Shown: piece after piece, positions 43,481 to 52,403 of the stretch
Numbering within the stretch: the first letter of the stretch is position 1
Layout: every line of letters starts with the position of its first letter
Assembly: GCF_009688965.1 (NCBI RefSeq)
Contig: NZ_AP021875.1
Coordinates: 806,001 to 870,000, forward strand
Source: Desulfosarcina widdelii
GTDB lineage: Bacteria > Desulfobacterota > Desulfobacteria > Desulfobacterales > Desulfosarcinaceae
Length of the DNA stretch: 64,000 nucleotides
Reading direction: 5' to 3'
Translations under genes and position numbers: made by a program
The notes under the pieces: model-generated
Told to the model about the DNA's origin: nothing
The model's input: only the letters and a program-made list of their open reading frames with translations
Databases searched by the model: none

Positions 43481-43966
43481 ATGGCCAAATCCAAATACCC
43501 GATAACACCGGCTGTCCGCTTTTTACGGTCCAAGGGGATCGATTTTAAACCGCACACCTATGCCTATTCGGATCGCGGCGGCGCCAACCAGGCGGCACAG
43601 GCGTTAAAGGTTCCCGCCAACCGGGTGGTGAAAACCCTTGTTATGGAAACGGACAACCGGGTTCTTTTTTTGATGCTCATGCATGGTGACCGGGAGGTTT
43701 CCACCCGGCAGCTGGCCCGGGTTATCGGACGGAAAAAAGTGATTCCTGCCGCGCCGGCAACGGCAGAACGCTGTACCGGATGCCGGGTGGGCGGGATCAG
43801 TCCCTTTGCGACCCGCGACCGTTTGCCGGTTTACCTGGAGGAATCGATTTTGGTGTTGGAATCGGTTTTCATCAACGGAGGCAAGCGGGGTTTTCTCGTG
43901 GAAATCGACCCGGCTGTATTGACCGGACCGCTGGATGGCGTTGCTGTGAAGGCGGCCGCATCCTGA
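43481..43966 (+). CDS. ybaK: Cys-tRNA(Pro) deacylase YbaK/EbsC
   Basis: This editing protein hydrolyses Cys mischarged on tRNA-Pro. The 161-residue YbaK domain shows KPHTYAYSD, the catalytic Lys in RVVKTLVM, REVSTRQLARVIGRKKV, GCRVGGISPFATRD and FINGGKRGFLVEIDP. The ATG follows a short leader after the divergent TRAP operon, so both probably use the region 43374-43480 for promoters. Confidence 0.93.
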   Translation: MAKSKYPITPAVRFLRSKGIDFKPHTYAYSDRGGANQAAQALKVPANRVVKTLVMETDNRVLFLMLMHGDREVSTRQLARVIGRKKVIPAAPATAERCTGCRVGGISPFATRDRLPVYLEESILVLESVFINGGKRGFLVEIDPAVLTGPLDGVAVKAAAS

Positions 43967-43977
43967 AGGAAGATACG

Positions 43978-44148
43978 TTGGACGTTTACTCGAATCGGTT
44001 TTCAAAAACAGATGTGGAACGGGCATTTTGGTTGGATTTGGGCCTAACCTCTTGTCAGAGAGACGTTTTTTGCTTTATAGTCTGGCAGTTGATCAAACGA
44101 CCGTCTGCCGAAAAAAGAGCCGCACCGAGGTTCATGGAATGTGCCTGA
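43978..44148 (+). CDS. Possible small protein (56 aa)
   Basis: A TTG-initiated frame with GGAAG 8 bases before it starts 11 bases after ybaK. The product reads LDVYSNRFSKTDVERAFWLD at its N terminus and ends KRAAPRFMECA. No family is recognised and the TTG start makes the call uncertain. Confidence 0.25.
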   Translation: MDVYSNRFSKTDVERAFWLDLGLTSCQRDVFCFIVWQLIKRPSAEKRAAPRFMECA

Positions 44149-44188
44149 AAGAAGGTTGAGCCCCTTTCCGATACAGAAAAGGAGAATC

Positions 44189-44614
44189 ATGTCAAGCAGT
44201 GATCTGGATGCCCTGGGGACCGTTTGTCGGCGAATCAGTTTAAATATTCCGGACCATTGCCCCTGGCGCTGGGACAAGGAATTCAACCTCGCCCTGACGG
44301 TGATCGACAGGCAGGACGAGATCATGATCGAACTGCCCATGACGTTGGAATTCAGCCATAAATGGGATTTTGCCACCATCAACGAGGCCGACACGCCCAT
44401 TCGTAATTTCTTCCAGTCCGGCATCGGCGTGGTGCCCGGTCAGAAATTGTTTACCATGGACCCTGTACGGGGGATCGTTTTATTTGCGGCCTGGTGGCCC
44501 TGGGGGGACGACGAGCGCATTTCCCTGCGCCTTGGCCTGGTTTCCGTAACCGACCAAGAGCTTGAAAGCGAGAAAGCCAAACGCCTGGTCTGCGGATGGT
44601 TGGATATCAAGTAG
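44189..44614 (+). CDS. Small conserved-looking protein with WPW-DD motif, second copy
   Basis: The 141-residue protein has a beta-rich middle (FNLALTVIDRQDEIMIELPM) and the motif FAAWWPWGDDERISLRLGLV near its end, which aligns with the protein at 16501-16836. No signal peptide or catalytic motif is recognised. AAAAGGAGAATC precedes the ATG at 44189; in-frame codons upstream lack an RBS. Confidence 0.65.
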   Translation: MSSSDLDALGTVCRRISLNIPDHCPWRWDKEFNLALTVIDRQDEIMIELPMTLEFSHKWDFATINEADTPIRNFFQSGIGVVPGQKLFTMDPVRGIVLFAAWWPWGDDERISLRLGLVSVTDQELESEKAKRLVCGWLDIK

Positions 44615-44633
44615 TTCCGCAAAGAAGCGTTGA

Positions 44634-46250
44634 TTACGGGTTTGCTTTTACCGCATAACCGGTTGGCGAGGCCTGCAGGCCATGCTTTTTGATTTTGTTC
44701 CGCAAAGCAGTATGGGAAATCCCCAGCCCTGACGCTGCCTGACGGATGCTTTTGCTTGAATTCAGGGCATCGATGACAATACGCCGCTCCAGCGCATCCA
44801 ACTGGCGGGACAAAGGGGCGTTGCCGTGCGCCTTTACTGCAGGACGCCTTTCATCAGGCGCGTGGCCGGACAGTTCGAAGCTGAAGAGGATCGACTCGGC
44901 CCCGATATCCGCCGCGTCGCACAAGATTGCGGCCCTTTCGATCACGTTTTTCAGTTCGCGGACGTTTCCCGGCCAGTCGTGCCGGGCGAGTTTGTCCTGA
45001 GCCTTGCGTGTCAGACGCTGTAGCCGAGTTCCGAGCCTGCAATTGATCTGAAACAGGAAGTGATCGGCCAGTACGGGGATGTCCTCCCTCCGGGCCTGCA
45101 ATGGCGGCAGATGAACCGGCAATACATTGATGCGATAATACAGATCCTGCCTGAATGCTCCATCGGCCACCAGTTGCTCCAGGTGACGATTGGTCGCGGT
45201 GACGATGCGGGCATCGATTTCGATCTCCGAGCGGCCCCCGATCCGACGGATGCGCTTTTCCTGGATGGCACGCAGGATTTTGGCCTGCGGACCCGGGGGC
45301 AGATCGGCAATCTCGTCCAGAAAAAGGGTTCCCCCCTTCGCCTGCTCGAAAAGGCCGGTATGGCCGCTTTTGCTGGCACCGGTGAACGATCCGCTCTCGT
45401 AACCGAAAAGTTCGCTTTCCAGCAGCGCGTCGGGTATAGCGGCACAATTGACCGCGACAAAAGGTCCGGAACGACCGCTTTCGAAGTGAATGGCCCGTGC
45501 AAACAGCTCCTTGCCGGTGCCGCTTTGGCCGCGAATCGATACGATGGCGGCGGTGGGGGCGATTTTGCGGGCGAAAGCAATGGCTTCGTTGACCGTCGGT
45601 GAATCGCCGACAATGGTTTCGAATGAGATGCGCTCGGCCTGCGCGGCCTTTTCGACCAGGGCTTCGATTTCCCGCATGTCTTTCATGATTTTTACGGCTC
45701 CGGTGATTCGTCCGGAGGCATCCACAATGGGGCGCGCGCTGATAAAAAACTGAAAGCGCCCCTTGTCTGTAGCGACACTGTGTCGAAGGCGCGAAACCGT
45801 TTTGCCCTCGAGGCAGGAAAGGAGCGTATCGTCCATTACCGGAGTCTGGTCGATCCGCTTTCCGATCGGATTGCATTCCAGACAATTGTAAATGGTGCGT
45901 GCCAAGCGGTTGATGGTGGTTATGTTTCCCCCGGCGTCAATGGAAACGATGCCGTCACTGACATTGTCCAGCACCGTACGAAACGTATTCTGGCGGTTTT
46001 CGTGGGGCATGGTTTCGATCAGGCGGATCGATTGCAGACCATCGAGGCTGGAAAGGGTTTCCAGCACATCTCTGGCCGATATCTCCCGGCGAGACGGATC
46101 CACTTCCAGGTAGACATCGGCCAGTTCCTGTTTGCGCTGGACCTCCATGGAGACAATATTGACGGAAAGCCGGGCGACGTGCCTGGAGATATCGGCAACG
46201 ATACCGATGCGGTCCACAAACTGCAGGTTCAATTTCGATGTCCGGTTCAT
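44634..46250 (-). CDS. TyrR-like ACT-PAS sigma54-dependent activator
   Basis: The 538-residue regulator starts with an ACT domain (residues about 5-75, [20 protein letters not shown]). A PAS domain (about 85-190), a sigma54-interacting AAA+ domain (Walker [15 protein letters not shown] loop as GSFTGA, Walker [13 protein letters not shown]) and a Fis-type HTH ([20 protein letters not shown]) follow. This is the TyrR order, so an aromatic or branched amino acid ligand is likely. The ATG at 46250 has CGGAG upstream; the TTG at 46277 is a weaker start. The target genes are not known. Confidence 0.9.
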   Translation of the reverse strand: MNRTSKLNLQFVDRIGIVADISRHVARLSVNIVSMEVQRKQELADVYLEVDPSRREISARDVLETLSSLDGLQSIRLIETMPHENRQNTFRTVLDNVSDGIVSIDAGGNITTINRLARTIYNCLECNPIGKRIDQTPVMDDTLLSCLEGKTVSRLRHSVATDKGRFQFFISARPIVDASGRITGAVKIMKDMREIEALVEKAAQAERISFETIVGDSPTVNEAIAFARKIAPTAAIVSIRGQSGTGKELFARAIHFESGRSGPFVAVNCAAIPDALLESELFGYESGSFTGASKSGHTGLFEQAKGGTLFLDEIADLPPGPQAKILRAIQEKRIRRIGGRSEIEIDARIVTATNRHLEQLVADGAFRQDLYYRINVLPVHLPPLQARREDIPVLADHFLFQINCRLGTRLQRLTRKAQDKLARHDWPGNVRELKNVIERAAILCDAADIGAESILFSFELSGHAPDERRPAVKAHGNAPLSRQLDALERRIVIDALNSSKSIRQAASGLGISHTALRNKIKKHGLQASPTGYAVKANP

Positions 46251-46402
46251 ATGCGATAGCTCCGTAAGATCGGCCAAGGGTTATTCGCGAGACTATAAAA
46301 AGGAGACCGGAGCTTGGCAAGTGACAAATGGATGGGACTGCTTATGGTAATAGTCGACGATCCGGCTCCAACAATAATTTCCCCTGGGTTCGATGGTGAC
46401 AA

Positions 46403-47542
46403 ATGACCAAGCGCTTTTCCATCTGGCTGTTGACGGGCCTTTGTTTGACCGGCAGTTTCTTTACAATGCTGCCCGAGGCAAATGCGGCTGAGCCGACCTC
46501 GGACTATCTGCTCAGCGCCCTGCAGATCGATTCGCCCCTGTCGCTGTGCAACGAACCGGTGCCGCTGGCCGATCCTCAAAACAAGGAGCGGTTCGAAAAG
46601 GAGATGCTGGTCTCGTTGGGCAACCGTTACCAGGTCATTCTCTGGTTAAAGCGCACGACCCGCTTTTTCCCGACCATCGAGCGGGTGCTGTCCGAAAATG
46701 GGCTGCCGGGGGATATCAAGTATTTAGCCATAGCCGAAAGCGCCCTGCGGATTCATGCCGGATCGCCCAAAGGCGCCATGGGGGTCTGGCAGCTGATGCC
46801 GCAGACCGCCCGAAAATATGGCCTGACGGTCAATGGCCATGTTGACGAGCGCCGCAGTTTTCAATTGAGCACACTGGCGGCGGCGTCCCATCTCAAGGAT
46901 CTTTACAGCCGATTCGGCTCCTGGAGCCTCGCCCTGGCGGCCTACAACATGGGCGAGGAGGGGTTGGAAGCGGAAATCCTCGAACAGGCCGTCAGTGATT
47001 ATTACAGCCTCTATCTGCCGTTGGAAACCCAGCGGTTCGTCTTTCGCATTCTGGCGATCAAGTGCATCGTCGAAAATCCGCAACACTACGGTTTTTTTAT
47101 CGGGCCGGATGAATTCTACCCGCCCCGCGCCTTTACTACCGTGCAGTTCGACGCCCTTACGGAGCTTCCCTTACGGCTGGTCGCCGAGGCTTCGGGAACC
47201 GTTTTCAAGACCGTCAAGGATTTGAATCCGCACATCCGGGGGTATTATCTGACGGCCGGATCCCACCGGTTGAACATTCCGCCGGAAGGCGAAGCGGGAT
47301 TCGAGAAACGGTTGCGTGAACTGGCAACATCGGATGCCCGAAACCGCGACCGGCGTCTTTACCGGGTCCGGGAGGGCGACAGCCTTTCGGGGATTGCCGA
47401 AAAATTCGACGTTCCTTTAGCGGCCCTGCTCATCTGGAACCGCATCCCCATCAATGCGGTGATCCATCCCGGCCAGCGCCTGGTCGTGCTGCCGATCGAT
47501 CACGGCAATGATTCTGAAACGGAAACCGCCAGCGGTGAATGA
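46403..47542 (+). CDS. Membrane-bound lytic transglycosylase D-like protein with LysM
   Basis: The signal peptide (cleavage near ANAAE) leads into a goose-type SLT domain with catalytic Glu112 in LAIAESAL, GAMGVWQLMPQTARKYGL and LALAAYNMGEEG. A single LysM domain closes the protein (YRVREGDSLSGIAEKFDVPL, residues about 327-370). There is no lipobox. It would cleave peptidoglycan at MurNAc-GlcNAc bonds. Its end overlaps the upstream extent of the next reading frame. Confidence 0.88.
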   Translation: MTKRFSIWLLTGLCLTGSFFTMLPEANAAEPTSDYLLSALQIDSPLSLCNEPVPLADPQNKERFEKEMLVSLGNRYQVILWLKRTTRFFPTIERVLSENGLPGDIKYLAIAESALRIHAGSPKGAMGVWQLMPQTARKYGLTVNGHVDERRSFQLSTLAAASHLKDLYSRFGSWSLALAAYNMGEEGLEAEILEQAVSDYYSLYLPLETQRFVFRILAIKCIVENPQHYGFFIGPDEFYPPRAFTTVQFDALTELPLRLVAEASGTVFKTVKDLNPHIRGYYLTAGSHRLNIPPEGEAGFEKRLRELATSDARNRDRRLYRVREGDSLSGIAEKFDVPLAALLIWNRIPINAVIHPGQRLVVLPIDHGNDSETETASGE

Positions 47543-47585
47543 GCGGGGTAAGACGTTACACCTGAATCGGGAAATGGATACAGCG

Positions 47586-48404
47586 ATGTTTGATATTCCT
47601 TCATCCACCGCATCCTTTATGCGTTTTGTCCAGGATCGGTTCGATCGGCAGCCGCCGGAAGCCTTCGCATTCAATGAAAACGGCGATCTCGGAAAGATTT
47701 CGGCGGTCCTGTTCCTGTTGGGTCCGGGTATCGGCGGCAAGCCGGTATTGATTCTCAACAAACGCTCCCGGCACGTTCGCCAGCCTGGCGATCTCTGCTG
47801 CCCCGGAGGCGGGGTGCAGCCGAAGCTCGATTCTTTTCTGGCCCGGTGGCTGCGCCTGCCTGCTCCCCCTTTGTCCCGGTGGCCGAAAGGGTTCTGGTGG
47901 CGGCGATATCGTGAGAAAGACTGGACCAAACTGGCATTGCTGCTGGCCACCGCCTTGCGCGAAGGGTTCGAAGAGATGCGGCTCAATCCGCTGGGCGTTC
48001 GGTTTCTGGGACCCATGGCAGCCCAACGGCTGGTAATGTTCCGGCGGACCATATACCCATTGGTCGGGTGGGTACCGCGCCAACGCCTGTTTTTCCCGAA
48101 CTGGGAAGTGGAAAAAATTGTTCGCATTCCGTTGGCCAGCCTGCTCGAGGCCGACAACTATGCCTGCTGCCGAATTTCATTTCGGGACATCACTTCCTGC
48201 GGGCCGGACATCCCCTATCGGGACATGCCCTGTTTCGTCCATCGCGACAACGGCCAGAGAGAGTTGTTGTGGGGCGCCACCTATCGGCTCACCGAACGGT
48301 TTTTGGGCACCGTCTTTGACTATCGGCCGCCGGCAGTGGACACGTTGCCGGTCGTTCCCATTCGTCTGGATAACCGGTATCTGGGAAATCCGACCGTCCG
48401 GTGA
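47586..48404 (+). CDS. NUDIX hydrolase with an insertion inside the Nudix box
   Basis: The CoA-pyrophosphatase-like start (VLFLLGPGIGGKPVLILNKR, RQPGDLCCPGGGVQP) is followed by about 45 residues rich in Trp and Arg before the catalytic REGFEE (125-130), whereas the normal gap is about 14 residues. The Glu of the GX5E part is not evident. The C terminus (GWVPRQRLFFPNWEVEKI) resembles NudL-type proteins. Substrate may be a nucleoside-diphosphate derivative. The start is uncertain: ATG 47586, 47574 or 47508 (overlapping the previous gene). Confidence 0.7.
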   Translation: MFDIPSSTASFMRFVQDRFDRQPPEAFAFNENGDLGKISAVLFLLGPGIGGKPVLILNKRSRHVRQPGDLCCPGGGVQPKLDSFLARWLRLPAPPLSRWPKGFWWRRYREKDWTKLALLLATALREGFEEMRLNPLGVRFLGPMAAQRLVMFRRTIYPLVGWVPRQRLFFPNWEVEKIVRIPLASLLEADNYACCRISFRDITSCGPDIPYRDMPCFVHRDNGQRELLWGATYRLTERFLGTVFDYRPPAVDTLPVVPIRLDNRYLGNPTVR

Positions 48405-48411
48405 CGGCTTT

Positions 48412-51400
48412 TTACGCCTCCCGGTCCTTTGTTACCAGTTGCCCGATCACGGACGACAGTTGTCGGATTCGATACGGTTTTTGCAAAAATCCGTCTCCGG
48501 GAAGGTCCTGGCCGTTTTCGGCGAGTCCGTCGAGGCCGTATCCACTGGTAAGAACCACCTTGATGGACGGTTTGATTTTTTTCAGCTCCGTGAACACCTG
48601 CCTGCCGTTTAAATCCGGCATGATCATGTCCAGAATCACCACGTCGATCCGGTTCATTTCCTTTTTGAACCGTTCAATCGCTTCCTGCCCGCTGCCGGCA
48701 GGAATGATTTCATATCCCAGATCTTCGAGGACCGCACAAAGGGATTTGAGAAGATAGGGTTCGTCGTCCACAACCAGTAGGGTTCCGGTACAGGCTAAGG
48801 TCGATTCTTCTGCCGGAGCGGGTTTTTTCTCCTGAACCTGGGATGCCGCCGGAAGAAAGATGGTAAAGGTCGAGCCTTTGCCCACGGTGCTTTTAACATC
48901 GATAATGCCTCCATGGTTTTTGACGATGCCGAAGACCGAGGCCAATCCCAGTCCGGTTCCCCGGCCCATTTTTTTGGTTGTGAAAAAGGGCTCGAAAATT
49001 CGTTTCATGACATCCGGAGAGATTCCCCTTCCCCGATCCTGGACGGTGACGGCCACATAGGCTCCCGGCGGGGCACTGAAGGCCCGGGTGTAGGCTTCGT
49101 CCAGAATCACGTTCGCCGTGGAAAGGATCAGCGTGTTGTCGCCTGTCATGGCCTGCCAGGCATTGACGTAAAGGTTGACCAGGATCTGGTCGATCTGGCC
49201 CTGGTCGGCCTCTACCGGCCAGATGTTTTCCTGGTAGCCGGCCTGGATCTGGATCTCTTTTCGGGTCCGGCCGAACATTTCGGCGGTGCGCTGAACCGTT
49301 TCGTTCAGATCGACGGTGGTGACCCGATATTTCCCTCCGCGCGCATACCCCAGCAATTGGCGGGTGAGGGTGGCGCCGCTCTCCACGCATTGCTCGATGG
49401 AACGAAGGTATTCGGAAAACGGTTCGATATCGCCGAGTTTGGCGTTTAACAGTGAAGTATTTCCGATGATTCCCATCATCAAGTTGTTGAAATCGTGTGC
49501 GATCCCTCCAGCCAAGGTTCCGACGGCCTCCATTCGCTGGGCATGATTGAGCTGACCTTGAAGCATATCTTTTTCTTTCCGGGCCAGGATGGTCGACGTT
49601 ACGTCGCGTGCCAGGCCCCGAAAGCCGGTTACCGTTCCCGAATCGTCGCGGATCAGGGTTGCGCTCACATCGAGAAATTTGCTTTCCCCTTCCTTGGTGG
49701 TCACCGGCAGGGTGATGACGTGTGCGGGAACACCGGAACGGACCATGTTTCCGAACGCCCGAATGAGGTCACGGGTGGGTTGGTGGCTCGAGAAATGCCT
49801 GAAGTGCATACCGGTCAGTTCAAGGCTGCCATAGCCCATGATCCGGGAGGCGGCATCGTTGACGAAAATGAGCGTGCCGGAGCGGTCGGTTTCAAAATAG
49901 GCTTCTTCGATGGTGTCCAAAATGGTCCGGTATCGCTCTTCGCTGGTCCGCAACCGGGCTTCGGTTTCCCGTCGGCGCTCGATTTGCCTCAGCAATCCGT
50001 CGTTGGCTTCCTGCAACTCGGTTGTCCGATCCCGGACCAGATTTTCCAGATGGTGTTTATAGTTCAGCAGTTCCTTTTCCGCCATCATGCGATCGTTGAT
50101 GTCGCGCAAGGAACCGATCATGCGATAGGGCTTGCCCGATGCGGTGCGCAGCACCGTCGAATTCAAGGAACAGTGTTTCAGGCTGCCGTCCTTGTCTTCG
50201 AACACCACTTCATGGTCGTTGATGGTTCCCTTTTCGATGAGCAGTTCCACGATATCGTCGCGATCGCCGGAATCGGAATAGACTTTCAACAGTTTCTTTC
50301 CGATCAGATCCTGCCGACGGTAATTGGATATTTTTTCGATGGAGGGGCTGATTTCGATCAATGTGCCGTTGAGCGAGGTCTCATAGTAAACGTCCTGGAT
50401 ATTGTTGAATATATCCAAATATTTTTTGTGGCTGTGCTCCACGGCGATTTTCATTTCGGCAAAGGCGTCGGCGGTATCCTGAATCTCCTTGTAGACCGAT
50501 TGAATTTTAGGGCCCGGTGCGAGCAGTCCCATTTTCATTTCGCGGGCGGTTTTGCCCAGTTGGGCGATGGGACGAATGACCCCCCGGGCCAGGAGAAAGC
50601 CAATGAATGCGGCGAACAGGGAGATGATCAGCGTGACCAGAATATTGAAGCGTTGATTGGATTTGATGGCGCCCAGGTAGTCGTTTTCAGGCAGGTAGAC
50701 TCCCGTGATCCATGGCCAGCGGGAGGCGGTAAAGGGCACGAACATGGCAAGATAGCTCTGCCCCTGGTGCTTGAAACGGGCGAATCGAGGGCTGTCAAGG
50801 ACCAGCAGCCCCGATTCGTCTTCTTGTATCCTGGCGGCCTGAAAGGCTTTGCGACTGAGAGCATCGTCGATTTCCCGGATGGTGGCCAGGCGGGTGGCAC
50901 CCTTCGGCGATGTTTTGTCGATGATCAGTTTGGACAGATCTCCAAAGGCGACGACATCGCCGTTTCGGTTGATCATGAAGGCTTTTCCGTTCTTGCCGAT
51001 TTTCAAGTTGCCAATGAAAACCGAAAGCTGATCGATTTCGATGTCTACTCCGACCACGCCCATGAGTTTTCCGGTAGGATCGAAAAATGGCCCCGCTATG
51101 GTGATCCCAGGCTTCCGGGAGGTATAGAAAATGTAAGGGTCCGTCCATACGATGCGGTTTTCGGCGATGGCTTTCTGATACCAGGGGCGCTGACGCGGAT
51201 CGTAGGAATCCGCATCGTCGGTTTCTTCCAGTATCGGTGAAAAGCGGGAATCACGGTAGACCATCCGAACCGACCGGCCCTGGGCGGTGTTCAAAATCAG
51301 TTTGGTGCGGAATCCGTCTTTTACTTTGGCTTCGTAATGGCGTACGTCGTAAAAGTCACCGTTGGGCATGCCGACGTAAATACCGGCGAAATGGGGGTTG

Positions 51401-51699
51401 ACGGAGAGCTGCTCGCTCAGATAGCGTTCCAGAACGCCGATCCGGTCGGATTGATTGCTGACGACATTGGAAGAAAGCAGTCGTTTGGTCAACGCGGCCG
51501 CTCCATGGGCGTGCAGCAGGTGGCGCTGGGACTGTTCCAGGGCCAGATCGGCAATATTCATCATAATATCTCTGGCGTGCCCGTGGAGCACCTCCTGGGA
51601 GGTCAGATAAGAAGAAGTGGTCGTGATCAGATGGGTTCCCCAGATCAGGCCCAGAAAACCGAAAATCAATGCCCAGCGGATGGAAGTTTTAAATTTCAT
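48412..51699 (-). CDS. Hybrid sensor histidine kinase with Cache, PAS and receiver domains
   Basis: The 1095-residue protein has a first membrane helix (about 10-30), a periplasmic double Cache-like domain (YDPRQRPWYQKAIAE, KIGKNGKAFMINRNGD), a second helix (about 352-372) and a HAMP segment. Two PAS domains follow, with a coiled coil between, then HisKA with His735 (GGIAHDFNN) and HATPase (GRGTGLGLA). A C-terminal receiver has phospho-acceptor Asp1024 (VVILDMIMPDLNG). The fused receiver after the kinase implies phosphorelay. No response-regulator gene is adjacent. ATG 51699 has a poor RBS. Confidence 0.9.
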   Translation of the reverse strand: MKFKTSIRWALIFGFLGLIWGTHLITTTSSYLTSQEVLHGHARDIMMNIADLALEQSQRHLLHAHGAAALTKRLLSSNVVSNQSDRIGVLERYLSEQLSVNPHFAGIYVGMPNGDFYDVRHYEAKVKDGFRTKLILNTAQGRSVRMVYRDSRFSPILEETDDADSYDPRQRPWYQKAIAENRIVWTDPYIFYTSRKPGITIAGPFFDPTGKLMGVVGVDIEIDQLSVFIGNLKIGKNGKAFMINRNGDVVAFGDLSKLIIDKTSPKGATRLATIREIDDALSRKAFQAARIQEDESGLLVLDSPRFARFKHQGQSYLAMFVPFTASRWPWITGVYLPENDYLGAIKSNQRFNILVTLIISLFAAFIGFLLARGVIRPIAQLGKTAREMKMGLLAPGPKIQSVYKEIQDTADAFAEMKIAVEHSHKKYLDIFNNIQDVYYETSLNGTLIEISPSIEKISNYRRQDLIGKKLLKVYSDSGDRDDIVELLIEKGTINDHEVVFEDKDGSLKHCSLNSTVLRTASGKPYRMIGSLRDINDRMMAEKELLNYKHHLENLVRDRTTELQEANDGLLRQIERRRETEARLRTSEERYRTILDTIEEAYFETDRSGTLIFVNDAASRIMGYGSLELTGMHFRHFSSHQPTRDLIRAFGNMVRSGVPAHVITLPVTTKEGESKFLDVSATLIRDDSGTVTGFRGLARDVTSTILARKEKDMLQGQLNHAQRMEAVGTLAGGIAHDFNNLMMGIIGNTSLLNAKLGDIEPFSEYLRSIEQCVESGATLTRQLLGYARGGKYRVTTVDLNETVQRTAEMFGRTRKEIQIQAGYQENIWPVEADQGQIDQILVNLYVNAWQAMTGDNTLILSTANVILDEAYTRAFSAPPGAYVAVTVQDRGRGISPDVMKRIFEPFFTTKKMGRGTGLGLASVFGIVKNHGGIIDVKSTVGKGSTFTIFLPAASQVQEKKPAPAEESTLACTGTLLVVDDEPYLLKSLCAVLEDLGYEIIPAGSGQEAIERFKKEMNRIDVVILDMIMPDLNGRQVFTELKKIKPSIKVVLTSGYGLDGLAENGQDLPGDGFLQKPYRIRQLSSVIGQLVTKDREA

Positions 51700-51936
51700 A
51701 TGGGTATGGGTCCACCTATTTGTGTCAGGGTGTACAATGCCGCATTGATGTATACGGGCCACACGCCGGTTTCAAGAAAAAAACGGGGAAAAAAGACTCC
51801 TGCGCGCTTGCGGCTTGATGAATTTGGGCATTAGCGCTATAACCCACCATCAAACCGGATCGAACGGATCTTATCGGGTTTCTTCAAAAACCGGAAGTTA
51901 GGAACAAGACGACCAACTTTTTGTTGTGGAGGCGTA

Positions 51937-52392
51937 ATGAAAAAAGCGTTGACGGTCCTTTTTGTGATGCTCATGGCGGGGCTCACCGGCTGTTCGGTGC
52001 AGCCATACGGAAGTCAGGACGGCGGCATTGCGGCTGTGTTCGAGGGCGCTCCGCGCCTGTTCGATCCATCGGTGGTTTACATGGGAAATGTCGTCGGGCA
52101 GAACCTTTCCAGCGAGTGGCAAAACGGTGTTACCCGGGTCGCTTTTATTCTGGACAGCCCGTTTGACGAACTGGTGAAAACCAATCTGGTTGTCGTGGCC
52201 AAAAACGGCCGACTGCACTTGGACACGCTTGGCGGATACGGCGAACCGCTGCCTCCAGGTGCCATTCTCCTTGGATTCGTTAAACCTTCAGCATATCGAT
52301 GGTTTAAGTTCAAAAACCTCATCAATAACGCCACCATGTCCGCCCACCACCGGGCCCAGCGATTGCAGGCTCAATTCGGGTTGGGTGGTTAG
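51937..52392 (+). CDS. Lipoprotein, possibly MCE-like, unknown function
   Basis: The signal peptide ends at lipobox LTGC (Cys19). The mature part has VVYMGNVVGQNLSSEWQNGV and FILDSPFDELVKTNLVVVAK, followed by a C-terminal GFVKPSAYRWFKFKNLI. The beta pattern faintly recalls an MCE/MlaD domain, which would imply lipid handling, but this is weak. The ATG has TTGTGGAGGCGTA upstream. The radical SAM gene begins 11 bases after its stop, so the two may form an operon. Confidence 0.55.
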   Translation: MKKALTVLFVMLMAGLTGCSVQPYGSQDGGIAAVFEGAPRLFDPSVVYMGNVVGQNLSSEWQNGVTRVAFILDSPFDELVKTNLVVVAKNGRLHLDTLGGYGEPLPPGAILLGFVKPSAYRWFKFKNLINNATMSAHHRAQRLQAQFGLGG

Positions 52393-52403
52393 TCCCATCC
52401 AAG

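Noticed and set aside
49495..51240. Plus-strand frame of 581 codons inside the sensor kinase
   Set aside because: It is a mirror of the kinase gene; Cache, PAS and HisKA motifs are all on the minus strand.
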